Shown piece after piece: positions 12,790-25,308 of a stretch of 64,000 bases of DNA (position 1 is its first letter; every line of letters starts with the position of its first letter). Under the pieces are notes generated by a model, which was not told the origin of the DNA, did not search any database, and saw only the letters and a program-made list of their open reading frames with translations. Both the position numbers and the translations under genes were made by a program. Where the stretch lies: assembly GCA_001910725.1 (NCBI GenBank), contig MJGA01000006.1, positions 682,001 through 746,000 of the forward strand, in the 5' to 3' direction. The stretch comes from Phanerodontia chrysosporium. Taxonomy: Eukaryota > Basidiomycota > Agaricomycetes > Polyporales > Phanerochaetaceae.

Positions 12790-12863
12790 ACCGCGCGGAA
12801 GCTCTAGCAATACCAAGGCCCGTTCAAGAAGCACACGTGTGAGTACATGACCGACGCTGCCCA

Positions 12864-15356
12864 CTACTCTACGTCGATGTTGATAATTTTGATGTCCTCG
12901 AAGGGCTTGTCGAGCTTGTTCGTCTTCACATTCTCGATCGCATGCACGACCTCAAGTCCGGACAAGACGCGACCAAAGATGGTGTGCTTCTTGTCAAGCC
13001 ACGGCGTCGCGTTCGTCGTGATGAAGAACTGGGAACCGTTCGTATTTGGGCCCGCGTTCGCCATGCTGACGGTGTACGGCCTGTGAATCCGTCAGCACAC
13101 GTATCCCGCATCGACGCAACACGCAACGCACCGATCGTGCTTCAAGTCGTCGGAGAATTCGTCCTCGAATTCGTGTCCCCAGATCGACTCGCCGCCGGTG
13201 CCGTCTCCCAAGGGATCGCCGGTCTGGATCATGAACTTCGGAATAACACGATGGAAGATCACACCCTCATAGTAGCCACTACGTGCATGGCCAACAAAGT
13301 TCTCCACCGCCTTTGGTGCTTGCTGCGGGAACAGGCGAAGGTGAATGTCACCGAAAGTCGTGTGTATCGTGGCCGCGTTCGCAACAGGGGAAGGACCTGC
13401 CCTTTGCGCAGGAGTGGAGGCAACCACGAGTTGTTCTTCGCGCGTCGGCCTTTCATTGAAGATATCACGGTCACCAGACTTGTCGTCCTGAGACAGAGTC
13501 AGTGAAGCTGCACGAGACAAGTGTGATAAAAGGCATACTCTGGCTCAGAGCGAGTGAACATATAGAATCTCTGGCGCTTGTATCCGGTCGCTACAAGAGT
13601 TGGGTCCCGAACGGCCTTCTCAGCTAGGAGAGGGTTTGCGGATGCCGCGGCAGCCTATTGACAAGTCAAGAAACGGATTAGGTGCCGACGCTGGAAGACG
13701 CTTGAGGGTACGTACCACCGTTGTGAGACCTTTCTTGGCCGGGGCGCCCTGGTACAGCGTTAAGTTCATCCACCGCACAGTTTCGTCCTTGCCGAGAAGG
13801 CGAACGACGCGGTTTGTGACGGTGTTAACAACTAGATCACACTGAGTATCGCCCGGCTCATGAACGAAGGTGTCTTTACCTTTAATTCCTAGCAGTGTGG
13901 GGTATATCACGAAGGAACCGCTCTCGTCCCACGTAGCATTGATCCACATGCCGGGTATGCGGCCATCGGGGCCAGGGAGCTCGAGTTCGCGCTCGACGGC
14001 AAGGCGTCGTCCGAACTCCATGTCTTCGACCTTGTATATCGCCGTTCCAGCTTGCTGCATCTCCTGAATGGCGTCCAAAGATTCGTCATATCGGCGAGTC
14101 AGCTTGCCCTTCAGGAATGAGAAGATGCGTATCTGCCGGTCGGGAAGAGAAAAGGTAACGAAAGACGAAGAATCCGGGGATAACGTTATGCATGTTGGTG
14201 TAGACTTTGCCTGGCTCGATGGTATGAGAACGCTGGCAAGTTGACTTGAGACGGGTGCTGCTGACCTTCTTGAACTCGTACAAGTCGGTCGTACTCTTGT
14301 ATGTCCACAAGCCAGAGACGTTCTTCGGGGGCTCGAATGGCTCGGAGGGTCTCCAATACTCGATCATTCCTGACTCGTCCGCAGAGATGACACAGTCGTA
14401 TCTATCACTGTACTGCGTTTTGCACAGTAAGTTGACTACTCAAAGAACTGAAGTGAAGTGACATACGGTCATGATATGGACGGGAGCCCTATGCAGTTTG
14501 TCAATGGTCTCCAATGGCTGGTCGTTGCCACGTCCGTCATACAAGCGAATTGTGCCAGTGTTCTGTTCTGACCTGCAGAATGATTAATACGCCTAGGAAG
14601 GAATGAGACAACGCAACATACACAGCAAGGAGTCCTTGCGCCTGCCCGCGTCTATGGACCCAGCAGCAGGCATGGGGCGTGTAGCCAAGCTTAATCATGT
14701 TGATCATGTCTGCAGCGATGTTGTAAGACAAGTGCAATCGCGCCTATAGTGAGGGTCACGTACCGAAGTTCCCGACATCGAACACCTTCGCAGTCCCGTC
14801 TTCAGCTACACTGGCGAAGAGCTGCCGTCCGCGCTCGCAGACACAGCGACTATAGGCGCAAGGTGGGCGCGGTAGACCTTGACGAACTCGATGCCTTGCT
14901 CCTGCTTCTTCCAGAACTTGAGGAATCCGTCAATGGAGGTGGTAATGAGGAATTCAGTATTCCTGAGCACATCTGGTGAGCAACATGACCTGATGCGCAC
15001 AACATTCATAAGAACATACTTGGTCATAACTACAAAGTTGATGACATCTCTGTGCATGAAACTTTTGTAGTACCGGTCTGCACTCGGCAGGTGGTCCAGG
15101 TAGAGCTTCTCATGCGGGAGCACTGTCGGCAATGGTAAGACACACACTATGCTCGACAGAGTCAGGACGTACCCTTGCGCTTCTTCTTCGCTACGCCATT
15201 CCCTGCTCCCTCCGGCATAGGCATAGGACCAACATCGTCGTCTGAATCATCGTCCTCGACCTTGACGTTCGCGTCTGGCGCAGGAGCTTCCTCGGCCTCC
15301 TGGACATCGCGTTCGCGCTTTCCGAGGACAGTATTCTCCGTGTCAGGCTCCGACAT
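12864..15356 (-). CDS. PPWD1: PPWD1-type cyclophilin (WD40 plus peptidyl-prolyl isomerase)
   Basis: Start at ATG 15354-15356 ([17 protein letters not shown]), followed by an acidic, lysine-rich N-terminus. WD-like blocks follow ([68 protein letters not shown]). The C-terminal cyclophilin domain has [50 protein letters not shown] and [13 protein letters not shown], so the FxxxxPxFMxQxGD and NxGSQFFI active-site motifs are intact. PPWD1 is a spliceosome-associated nuclear isomerase. A one-base loss at about 14824 (DG then QLF) breaks the WD frame in an otherwise well-conserved gene, which I read as sequence error. It is divergent from the bL35m gene, with 145 bp between the starts. Confidence 0.9.
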
Positions 15357-15501
15357 ACTTTGACACCTGGGAGCACGCTTGAGAGGACGAGGGAGGGGAG
15401 GTGGACGTCGCGGGAGATGATGGGCGCGTCGAACGAACTCGGCGCCAAATACATTCCTGCACTTGCTCTCCGACCCGCACGAGCAGGAGGACAAGTCGGC
15501 C

Positions 15502-15830
15502 ATGTTCTCCCTCGCGGCACGCCTAGTGTCGTCCATCCGCTCTTTCTCGACGTCGGCGGCACCCCAGTACCCAAAGCTTAAGTCCCACTCCGGCGCGAAG
15601 AAGCGGTGGAGGTCGCTCCCGAACGGCAAGTTCAAGCGGGTGAGCGGCGGTCGGTGTCTGCCTGCTTGTCTGCCTGTTGACGGTCTGCTCGCTCTCAGGC
15701 ACACCCGTACCACTCGCATTTGAACGTCAACAAGACGCCTGCGCAGAAAAACAGGCTGGCTCAGACCGCGTACTCCCATGGCAAGCAGACGAACACTCTG
15801 AAGAAGCTGCTACCGTACGGCTCGCCCTGA
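15502..15830 (+). CDS. mitochondrial ribosomal protein bL35m
   Basis: Two exons, 15502-15639 and 15699-15830, join in phase 0 to give 89 residues. The N-terminus (MFSLAARLVSSIRSFSTSAA) is a typical mitochondrial presequence. The mature part carries the L35 signature KLKSHSGAKKRWRSLPNGKF and a C-terminal HSHLNVNKTPAQKNRLAQ segment. The protein belongs to the large mitoribosomal subunit. Both exon lengths are multiples of three and the intron is GTGAGC...CTCAG (59 nt). The gene is clean and likely shares a short bidirectional promoter with PPWD1. Confidence 0.92.
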
Positions 15831-16017
15831 GCTGAGGCCCTTCAGCTCTACCCTTCACTACTACGAGCGGTACTACATGTATTCGTGCGTTTTGCAATGC
15901 GAGACCAAGTGTTATCAGGCTAACGTTGCATAGCAGACATCTAGATGTATTACTCTATCTCTAATGACCATGACCATTGCGATGCATGTCGGATGCTCTG
16001 CGCGCGGAAACCAAAAC

Positions 16018-17095
16018 CTAGTTGGCTCTTAGTTCCGTCTTTGGCACGGTTGCGCTCTGCTTGTTGTCTCCGGCAAAGGTTTGCACTTTGTCTCTCTCCT
16101 CGGAACCCGTGTCCAGTGGAACCTGCGTATTGACTTCAGTCAAGCTGCACTGCACAGCAAGTCAGTTACTCACTAGAGAGTTGAGGTGCTCGTGGCTGTT
16201 GAAGTGGGTCACATGGACGCGTATCTCAGGCCATCCTTCATGGTGCTCTCGCTTCAATGCCCCGTGGTAAGTACTCGGTTAGAGACATCCTTACACCACT
16301 TACGACGACCTCGATTGCCACGCGCGTCCACCCGGTGTTCTTCATGCCCTTCCAGGTTGTGCGGGTCTCATTACTGGTCGGGTCCAGCTTCAAGAGCACA
16401 GGCACCATCTCAGCGATGAACAAACCATGACTTGCGACCGCGATGTGCGGGTTCGCTTTCCCGGTCTTCGACAACTCGACCACGTGCGGCAGAACGACCT
16501 CCTTTACCGCCTGCTCCGCCCGCACGGCAAGATCGTCGAGCGACTCGCCTCCCGGGAACTTCTGCCAGCGCTCGTGGTGGATGGGATACAGGCCCTGCGC
16601 ATAGTGCTCCTCGAGAGAGAGCCCCGGCTTCGGTTCCGTGAGCCAGGGGTGGCCCTCGGCGACGCCCCGTGTCTGCTCCCTGAGCACGGGAAACGTGAGT
16701 ATCTCTGGCTTGGGCTCTGGTTGCGCTTCCTGAACCGCTTGGGCAGTCATGAATGCGCGCTTCAAGGTCGAAGAAAGGATGATGTCGAATTTAGTGGAGG
16801 CGAGCGAGGACCCGAGAGCTCTGGCTTGCTAGTGCGGACACTTCAGTCGAGACCCCTTACTTCTCGCAGTTATTGCGAACCTTCATCCCTGTTCTCATCG
16901 CTCAGATATAGTCCGATGCATTTATGCAGCGGACGTACCTAACTCAGAAAGCGGGGTGTCTCTCCAACCTGCCCATATTGGACGCTGTCTGCGTATGGTC
17001 AACGGTACCGCCGAACATGCTCAGGGGCTTACCAAGTTGTCTTCGGATTCGCCATGGCGAATGAACGTAACAGTGACAGTGCTAGAGGCGGACAT
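16018..17095 (-). CDS. histidine phosphatase (PGM-like), paralogue 1
   Basis: Start at ATG 17093-17095. Exon 1 gives FIRHGESEDNL with the catalytic RHGE, exon 2 RPIWAGWRDTPLSEL. An 8-nt exon at 16881-16888 gives GMK, then QARALGSSLASTKFD, LREQTRGVAEGHPW, FPGGESLDD and the second catalytic His in ASHGLFIAEM. Two short C-terminal exons (REHHEGWPEIRVHV..., VPLDTGSEE...) end at TAG 16018. The family is the phosphoglycerate mutase-like phosphatases of fungi, whose substrate is unknown. It sits 227 bp downstream of a paralogue in the same orientation, so this is a tandem duplication. All introns inspected keep phase. Confidence 0.88.
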
Positions 17096-17321
17096 GGCAA
17101 TACTGGGCGGTTCGCGCGCAACTACTTGAGCCCGAGCTTATATGCAAAGCTTCCCCGGACCCCCGTCGTACCTCCGCTCGCCCGAGTCACGACCCTCGGC
17201 GCGTATACTCTAATCCAAGAGACAAATCACAAACCCTCTGGCCTTGCACGTGCAAGTTATGGCACTATCTATAGTGTACTGCTGCACAGAAGAAGTTTCC
17301 TTATTAACGTCGTTCACTCGT

Positions 17322-18563
17322 CTAGAGTCGCGCGTCGGGGTCGTCTATCTCCACATCCGCTTCGTCTCTCGCGTTACTCTCGCTCCTGCCTTCTTCAGGC
17401 TGCTCCGCAACCGCCCCGCCTCCAAAGAATGCGCGGATGTCTTGCTGCTTGGGATCGTAGGCCATGCTGCCGATACCGCCCTTCTGCCGCTTCTAACTCA
17501 TAGTCAGTCGCGTTTCTTATTTGAGGCACACTGAGACTTACGACTTTGTCCAGATGTTCATGGCGGTTGAAGTCGGTTACCTTGACCTCCAGAGCCGGTG
17601 GGTTATCGTCAGAGAAAGACATTGGCTCGCCCTCCTTGGAACCCTGAAGAAATGTGTTACAATCGCCGTTGCATAGGTTCTTCAGGAGTATAAGCTGACC
17701 TTGACATCAACTGTAATCCTTGTCCAGGCGGTATTCAGTAGACCCCTCCAGCGGTGTCCAGGGTGCTGGTGACTCTCGTCTTTGAGCACGAGCACGGGGA
17801 TCAGCTCGCTGATGCAGATGCCGTGGCTGACAATAGCGATGTGGACGTTCTTTTTGCCCTGGCGCGCCGCGTCCCACACGTGGGGCATGACAAGCTCGTC
17901 GATAGCCTGTTCGGCGCGCTTCACGACGTCGTCGAGGCTCTCGCCGCCGGGGAACTTCTGCCAGCGCTCGTGCAGCACGGGGAAGATGCCCTGCTCGAAC
18001 TGCTCCTCCAGGCTCAATCCCGGCTGCGGCGCTATCGTCCAGGGGTGGCCCTCCGCAACGCCCCAGTGCTGCTCGCGGAGCAAGAGCGAGGTCGTCAGGG
18101 GCGGCTTCGGCTCTGGCTGCGCATCATGGATGGCCTGCGCCGTAGTGAACGCTCGTAGCAGCGGAGACGCGTATATCGCGGTAAAATGCACGCTGGAGAG
18201 TGACTCTCCCGCTGCGCGGGCTTGCTACGCGCACCGTTAGGTTAGCTATACAAGCTGGGCAATAACGCTTACATTCATGCCTGTGCCATTGATGCATCAG
18301 TTGAAACTGTTTGGTCTGAGAGCAAGGTGGAGACAGACCGTGGTTGGACAGGGGAGCATCTTTCCAGCCCGCCCACACGCTTTTCTGTCAGGCGGATGCA
18401 TCAGACCCGTATCTGACTTGTCAAGTCCAGCAGCTGCTACCCACCAAGTTGTCAAGTGATTCGCCATGACGGACCTGGATGTAGTGCTTCAGTTAGCAAC
18501 ATTTAGACAATGTAGCAAGCAGATAATACTCCCGAATGTAACTGTGACTGTTGGGGCGGACAT
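17322..18563 (-). CDS. histidine phosphatase (PGM-like), paralogue 2
   Basis: ATG 18561-18563 (MSAPTVTVTF), then VRHGESLDNL, SVWAGWKDAPLSNH, an 8-nt exon at 18273-18280 giving GMN, QARAAGESLSSVHFT, LREQHWGVAEGHPW, FPGGESLDD and IVSHGICISEL. The C-terminal tail includes KRQKGGIGSMAYDPKQQDI and AFFGGG, ending at TAG 17322. The domain is complete. The first intron lies between F and V of the catalytic strand, where paralogue 1 has none, and its donor reads TTC|GGGAGTATT instead of a GT. Unless a distant donor is used, this would impair splicing of the exon with the catalytic RHGE. Confidence 0.82.
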
Positions 18564-19580
18564 GACTGTTGAAGACAAGTAGCTCATGCATGGTTTTGCG
18601 GTTTTGATGCATGCGGGGTCCGGCGTCCCGGACCCGGTGACTCGCTCAGACTTAGATGCATCAGCGTCCTGATCAGCGTCTTCTCAGGTTTCAGCAGATC
18701 TGGGTCGCTCCTCGCTTTCGCTTCTGCTTGCTAGAACACAGCACACATACACGCTGCATCCATGCCACCACATCACTGGCAGCGAGGCTATGAGGAAGTA
18801 CAAGATCCGGATTGTATGAGACTCTGTCCCGGAAGCCTGCTTGAAATTCTCGACACTAGGCATAATTTGTTTCGGGGAATGACGAGGGGTTTACCCCTCC
18901 GTCTACTCAGCAGGTATAGGGTAGGTGCACGATCTGGTCGTCGTCGACATAGCCCGCAGCCCAAGACCCCGGAGACTGCCGCATCAGCGCATCAGCGCCA
19001 CGAGGAAGGGCGTCTGACGGGATTTGCCGGGGTACATGACGCGGGAACGCCGAGGGCGGAACATGGACTTTTGACCAGAAACCACGAGCTCAGCGGGCGC
19101 CTCCTCCGCAATGCGACCACAGTAATGGCGGCCGAGTACCACCAGGTCCTCGCCTGCGTCCTCACCGCGCGGGATGGTTCGACTCTCAGAAACACCTGGG
19201 ACAACCGGTCCTGCTCCGGACACTCTGGGCTGACCTCGCACAGCCCGCGCGGGCCACCGACGCGTCGAGAAGCGCGAATGCTGGCCGAGTTCGCGTGTTG
19301 AACTACTCCGACGAGTTGAACAGTACGAATTACGCGAAACCTAGCGTGCCCTTTCCATGGATGGCAGACCGGAGCTGTCGTGTCCCTCCTTGCAACCTGA
19401 GACTCAAGGAGGTCAGTTCGACTGCTCGGTCTCTCATCTTGCACTTGCAGGGACTCCATGTGCAGGTCAGAACTTCACAAGCTTATTATTTGAACTTTGT
19501 TCAAATTTTTTTGACACGTCGCCGTGCAAGTAGGTTATACTAGAGCGCCATATCATGTGCCAGCCGTTCAGCAAGGAGCA
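18564..19580. other. intergenic, no convincing gene
   Basis: About 1 kb between the PGM-like paralogue 2 and the next plus-strand gene. A 179-codon plus frame at 18762-19301 and minus frames over it have no hydrophobic pattern, no splice partners and no family resemblance. GCATCAGC-type short repeats occur near 18980. Confidence 0.4.
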
Positions 19581-21115
19581 ATGGAATCTGGAAGTGAAGG
19601 ATACGCCTATGGAGGTAGTTCATGTTTGTCTGTCTCTATATCTAGCACTGTATCTTTACGTCACACTAGATTCGTGGCTTCGCCGTGTGCATTGCCTTTG
19701 ACTTTGGCGAAGCAGGCTTGCTCTGCTTCGTGGCAGCGCCCGACTGCATCTCGGTGAAGGTCCGTCTCTTGCCATTTGCCTGAAAAACATTCAGCATGAC
19801 TGTATTTAGGTTCACTGGGAGTCCTTGCCTCAGAACTTGCCTTGCCAGGCGCCTGACGTCTACACAGAGTACAAGCGTTTCCTGGACGGCGTTGGCGACT
19901 GGCTTCTTAGTCAAGAGGTTTCTACAGGTGCTCATAGCACAACCCTGGCCGTGGCTGCCATACTGGACGCAGAATCCGTATTCGCTGGCATGGGGCCCTA
20001 CACGACCACGGAGGTGTTCTTCCTTGCCGGTACGCCATCCGCTCCCTAAAATGTGGCTCGGCTGGCGGTGACGCTTGCGAATACAGGTCTATCCCCGTTC
20101 CTCACCGTTCGCGAGGTATTTGGGTGCCCGTCACGCACCGCGCGTTTGTGCGAGGCGTTTTGGACTCTGGCTCACGAGGCGCACATGTCCTTACCGTGAG
20201 TCCGCCGTTTCGTACCATGAGGTGCAAAACTGAGCAGCCCACTTAGTGCTTTCCTGGCTCCGCTATACCAGGGACATGCGCTAGCCGCCACCAAGCGGCA
20301 GCGCGCCTCTTTCGCAGACTACCTGCACGTCTACGCAAAATCGGAGACGCGCATGTCGCCACGCATGAAAAAGCTCCGGAATCTGTACATTGTGAGTTGC
20401 ACACCACTGCAACGGTCGCTGTGGCTCAACGAGAATCCAGCGTACGGCGCAGGAGCGCGTCAGGCACCCAGAGCACCCGTTTCTACGGAATGGCCTCGGC
20501 GGGCTCTTCGACGTCTTCGAGCCGACGTTCATCCACGCTGCATTGGAGAAGCCTCGCCCGCCCCGCGCCTCTCGCACCTCGTCTTCGGGCCCATCGAGTG
20601 GAAGGTGAACGGAGGGAAGATCCCGAAGCCGCCGGACCCGCTGTCGGCGGCATTCAAAAGGCTCGGTCAGTGCCGTCTGCGCGCCTCCACGGCCGCATAC
20701 ATGCTCACGAATTGTTCCAGGGGTGCCACCCGACGCGCCGACGAACCTCGAGCTCTCGCGCTACCGCTCGCAGCCCTTCCTTCCTCGGGAGGACCTGGAA
20801 AAGGCGTCGGCACCCGTCGAGGTCTACGAGGGCCGCGAGTGCGCGTTCCCGCTGTGGACGATCACGCCGCGCATACCGTTCGACATGCTCACTACGTTCC
20901 ATACCGGCAGGAGGTACGTGCAGCGATTTTGCATGTTTACCAGTCTTCATGACAGTTGACGCGTCGCTAGTCTGCAGGAGCTCCACCCTGTCGAGGACTG
21001 CGCCCGGCTCACGCTGCGCCACATCGTCGAGCACACCGACGGGTTCGCGGTCGGGCCGCTCGAGCACTGCGCGGTGGCGCGGCTCGCGAGCAGAATTGCA
21101 CCTGTTGAAGCATAA
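19581..21115 (+). CDS. uncharacterised multi-exon protein
   Basis: ATG 19581 (MESGSEGYAYGG) splices to IRGFAVCIAFDFGEAGLLCFV. Later exons include VYTEYKRFLDGVGDWLLSQ, LTVREVFGCPSRTARLC, FLAPLYQGHALAATKRQRAS, HPEHPFLRNGLGGLFDVFE, HLVFGPIEWKVNGGKIPKPP, APVEVYEGRECAFPLWTITP and a last exon ending in VARLASRIAPVEA at TAA 21113. Exon joins are GT-AG and in phase except near 20550, where one missing C in a CGCCC context is needed. The blocks look like one conserved soluble protein, but I do not recognise the family. Local GC is high, as in neighbouring genes. Confidence 0.5.
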
Positions 21116-21461
21116 AGTGTGAGCCTCACGTACCCTCTTGCGTTGTTTTTACTGACTCGTTGACTCACTTAGGTATCGTGTCTGATGCAGCCTTCCCGTG
21201 ACGAACGCGCCTGCCTGAGCGCAAAGCGGGAGACGAGTACAACATCTGCGGAAGCTCGCTCAGGCAATTTTCTTGGTCAAATTTTCTGTCAATCTTTCTT
21301 GGACGCGCCTGGTACTTACCATAAGAACCCCTACTAATTTGTTCTAAGGTGTATATAATTCATATATAATTCAATTACCCGTAACTCGATGATAGATCCA
21401 TAGGTACCTCTATTAACCAAAATGTACTCTAGTGGGTATGTGTCAGTGAACCGGACATAGA
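21116..21461. other. convergent 3' region, AT-rich
   Basis: Lies between two converging genes. The AT-rich stretch 21330-21440 (GTATATAATTCATATATAATTC) is typical of 3' UTR and termination DNA. Confidence 0.5.
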
Positions 21462-22604
21462 TTATGCTACGATACAATCGTCCTTCGCCTTAGCAGCCTG
21501 AGCCTCCTCCGCCGCCAAGATTGCCTTCTCTTCCTCACTCAGCAAGCCCTTCTTCGCGCGCTCTCGCATGGCCTTCAGTCTACTCTCGCGCTCGGCCTTG
21601 GCGCGCCTTGGTACAGCGGGTGATATATGGATACAGCGGGTGTGGTCAGGATACAGCATTATGCAGATGCGAACAGTGGTGGTGGGGCGAACGAGCGGGG
21701 TTGATGATGGATTTCGGTACACAGGATTTTGGTGGGTCATTAGGGTGTTCGTGAGTGTTCGTGGCGTCATGAGTGATTTGCGCAAGCGAAAGAGCGGCGG
21801 AGGGACTGTTGATATGTTCAGTGGCCACTGAGGAGGAAACGCAGAGATAGAACTCACCTGTCAGTCTTGGAGAAGGGGTTCGACCGTGAAGAGGAAGCTG
21901 CCGGTGTAGGCTTGGCAGGTGCAGGTGCTGTGGAAGCAGCCGTGCGAACCGCAGGCGTGCTTGACTGGGTTGTAGCGCGTTTGATAGCAGCGAGGCCGGC
22001 TGTCTTTGCCGCAGATACGGTCGTCGAGGACTTCGTGCTGGCGGGAGTCGTGGCCGAGGAGCAGCTGTGGTCCTTCGGGAAGCGGTGCTGAGGACAGTAT
22101 TGCTGCTTGCAGGACTGGACCCATATGAGTATTTACAGGGCTAGAAGCGGTGGAGAATATACTCACATCGCATTTGATAGGCTGGAATAGCACCTTGCCA
22201 CACTTGGCCCTCGCACAATGCGGCGTCGAGCTCTTCGCAGATTTGCCCGTCGTGACGGAGCATTCGGTGTTGATATGACGTTCCATTCGGATATTAGGGT
22301 CCTGCCCAGGGGGTATCGCGACTGGGGTGTTGCAAAGAGGGCCTGTATCCATGGTCAGCACTGCATCACACTCGGAACGGAGGGGGCCGCGTACACGAAG
22401 GTGCTATGCGGTTGTGCTTGGTCTCATCGTACTTGTCGCACTTGTGCTGGTTCGGGAGGTAGTGTTCCGCGCAGAACGGCTGGCTGCAGTGCTGGCACTT
22501 GAAGGGCAGGAAGTCTACGAGGTGGCACAGGTCGGCGGAGCACTGTTGTCCGACGGCGAGGAGGTGCGACTCGCGTTCGGGGTGGGGGTCGACGAGCTAG
22601 ACAT
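21462..22604 (-). CDS. AN1-type zinc-finger protein (ZFAND2/Cuz1-like)
   Basis: The first AN1 finger reads CSADLCHLVDFLPFKCQHC then FCAEHYLPNQHKC. A phase-1 intron joins it to CPLCNTPVAIPPG and the second finger around HCARAKCGKVLFQPIKCD. A Ser/Thr/Ala-rich linker and a basic coiled tail (RAKAERESRLKAMRERAKKG) end at TAA 21462. Proteins of this type bind ubiquitin, Cdc48 or proteasome and help clear arsenite- or misfolding-damaged proteins. The last intron (about 21612-21857) is unusually long for this window and holds three ATACAGC repeats. The ATG at 22602-22604 is one base out of frame with PHPERESHLLAVG of the finger exon, which suggests a missing base near 22590. Confidence 0.82.
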
Positions 22605-22955
22605 GGTGGTGGTTCGGACTAGAGATGTGTGGTGATGAGGGCGGTGCAGAACAGATGGATAATATACGAGGGACGCGCGGCCAGCACACGCAAGCCTCTG
22701 TGCAGTCTGCTCAGATGCTGCGCTCAGCAAAGCCCACAAGCGCCCAGAACGTTCGCCCGCTGCTGACTCAGCGGCGGCAGCGCCTTCCGCCGGAATTGGC
22801 AACGACGCTCGGACCCCAGGGACCTCGTAGTACGCCGCAATCTTGCCGAAGTTGAAGCAAAGTCACAGAGGTACAGTACACAGTCCAGGCCACAACTAAC
22901 TAGATGTCCATCACATCTGCATTGGCTTGTCCGATCAATTGTATGCAGAAAGCTG

Positions 22956-25308
22956 TTAATTCGTGAATGTCGACCAAGAACGAATCTTGCGCCCGTAACG
23001 GTAACTGTCAATCCCGGCAAGGTTAGTCATACGGACTACACTGCGAAGCCTACTCACAGTGCAAAGGGTACAGGCAGCATGGCCAACGCAATGCCACCAA
23101 TAATACTCAGCGCAGGACCCACGCCAAGGTTGTGGAAGTATGCTGCAGAATAAGGGATCAGGCGAAGGCCGCTCACTGAACAGCAACACGTGACAATTAC
23201 CTGTGCTGAATATAGGAAATGTCGCTCCAAGCAGAGATCGAAAGAGATCGTTGCTCGCGAGCACAGACGCGACGTAGCGCGGGTAACAATCCGCGAGATA
23301 GCTAAATTGCTATGAAGAGAATCACAAACGACCACGGGACGTCCACTCACTTCATACCAGCTTGAAAGAGGTAGAATGCACCAATAGCCCACAACCGGAC
23401 GCGAGAATAGGGACAATCCAGTGCACCCCTCCCGCACTCGTCCAGCCAAACCAAAACAGAGAAATCTGAGCAAAGTTCAGTACTCCGGAATACATACGTG
23501 CTTGCACGATACCTACAGGGAAGAAGAACGAGCCGAAGAATGCGGGCGGCAGCCTGTCTTCTGGCACAAACTCTGTTAAAGCCACCGTGAGCGTGACGTC
23601 GTGTAGATGCAGATCGTTCGTTAGCACCTCCTCTAGCAAACTTTGGTTTAAGCATGTACAGTGCCCATGGCAAGAAGCCAAAGAAAGCGATGACGACACC
23701 CGTTATAATTCCCTAAGCGGTAAGATGCCCCGATGGTCAGCTCAGGATCCACATCAGCCACGACAACTGACCAGAAAGGCGAGGCCGTTCTGACCAAGAT
23801 TGAAATGGTGGTGTTCGATGAAGACAACGTCAAAGACGCGATGAAGCAGTATAAGATGCCTTAAAACGAATCAGGAAAGACCAGCACTGTGACGCTGCAG
23901 ACTCACCGTACACCATTCCAAGGTACAAATTCCAGAAAGTCACAATAGGCTCGCGGAACCCAAGGTAGAAGGGGCGCACAAGGGTCATCATCGCGACCTC
24001 ATGCACGGTCATGTGCTCAGACTCTCGTTCGGCCTGAGACTTCAGGTTAGGGTTCCCTGTCAGCCGGCGCAGACGCACTGCGCGGCGATACAGTATACTT
24101 GCAAAAGGCTTTCAGCCATGGCTAGAGCAGAGAGATAGCCAACGGTACTCACGCTTGTGATGACGTTTCGGGCATGGTGAACACCATGACCACCCACGTC
24201 ACAGCGCCCAGCCAGAGCAGCATCCAAATTGTCCACGTCCACCCCTCCGCCTGGGCAGCGAAACCACCCACCAGGGGACCTAGCGTCGGGCCGCACATCG
24301 CAGCAATACTCCATGCGCCGATGGCGACGACCTGGTACTGCGGCGCCCACATGTCTGCGAGGCTGGCACAGCCGGTAGCAAGCGGCGGCGAACCGATGAA
24401 TCCTGCGAGGAACCGCAAAGGAGGAGGGCCCCTAGATTCTTCGCCAGCGCGGTCGGGATTTGGACAAGCGTAAATATGAGGAAGGTTATCATGTACACTG
24501 GGGCTCTGCCGAGCTGAGGAATTTCGCTCATGGGAGAGAGGAACATCTACAAAGCCTCCGTAAGACGTTGCGCGTCAGAAGCGAGAAAGTCGACTTACGG
24601 GGCCGACGGCGTAACCCAGCACGAACATAGTGATGCCCAAGTTGCCTGCCACCAATGAAATGCCGAACTTTTGCGCTAAGTCTGGGATGCCGGGCGCGAA
24701 AATTGCGGACCCGATATAGACGGCAAATGTAATGAACGATATCTGGAAGCTGACGAACCACTTCTTCGCAGACGACCACTGACAAGAACTTGTTAGCTTG
24801 AACGCAGCCGAGCGTATGGCGTACACTTACGTTCTCTGGACAGGCTGGGTCGTCAGGGCCGTACCAATCCACGACATCCTGATATTCTTCAATCCGTTCC
24901 CCTTCCCGTTCCACGACAGCCACATCCGCCTTCTCCTGATCGGCGGGATGGACGTGGAGCACCTCACATGCAACAGAACTCTTCCTGCGCGGCTTATGGA
25001 CTTCGCTGGCTCCGCGGTTTTGACCATGACATCTTCCAGTAGGGTCCCCTTCGGTGCTCGCTTCTCTTCCTCCGAAAGAACGGTCTGGGAGCGGCGGCTC
25101 GAGGATTCTCGGCTGGTGGTACGCCCCACGTCCGCGGGGCCAGTTGTCGGAGAGCGAAGATTGGCATAACGGGGAGGCAAAACAAACCCGGGCTGCTCTT
25201 CGGGTATTTGAAGAGACGCCTCCCGGACACATAGTAGACGGTGCGTCCGAAGAAAGAATCACGAAGGAGGTCTGGCGTGCGCATGGCGGACGTCGCGAAG
25301 AGAGCCAT
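22956..25308 (-). CDS. MFS transporter (DHA1-type), many frame breaks
   Basis: ATG 25306-25308 ([17 protein letters not shown]). A cytosolic N-terminus ends in [14 protein letters not shown], followed by membrane segments [20 protein letters not shown], the TM2 block [153 protein letters not shown] and [16 protein letters not shown], ending FTN at TAA 22956. The family exports drugs or polyamines. Single-base losses at about 25203, 24415, 23833, 23394 and 23350 are needed to keep frame. Either this gene is decaying or the consensus is poor here; splice sites are otherwise canonical. Confidence 0.85.

Noticed and set aside
18762..19301. 179-codon plus frame
   Set aside because: No family resemblance, no hydrophobic or coiled pattern, and minus frames of similar length cover the same high-GC stretch.
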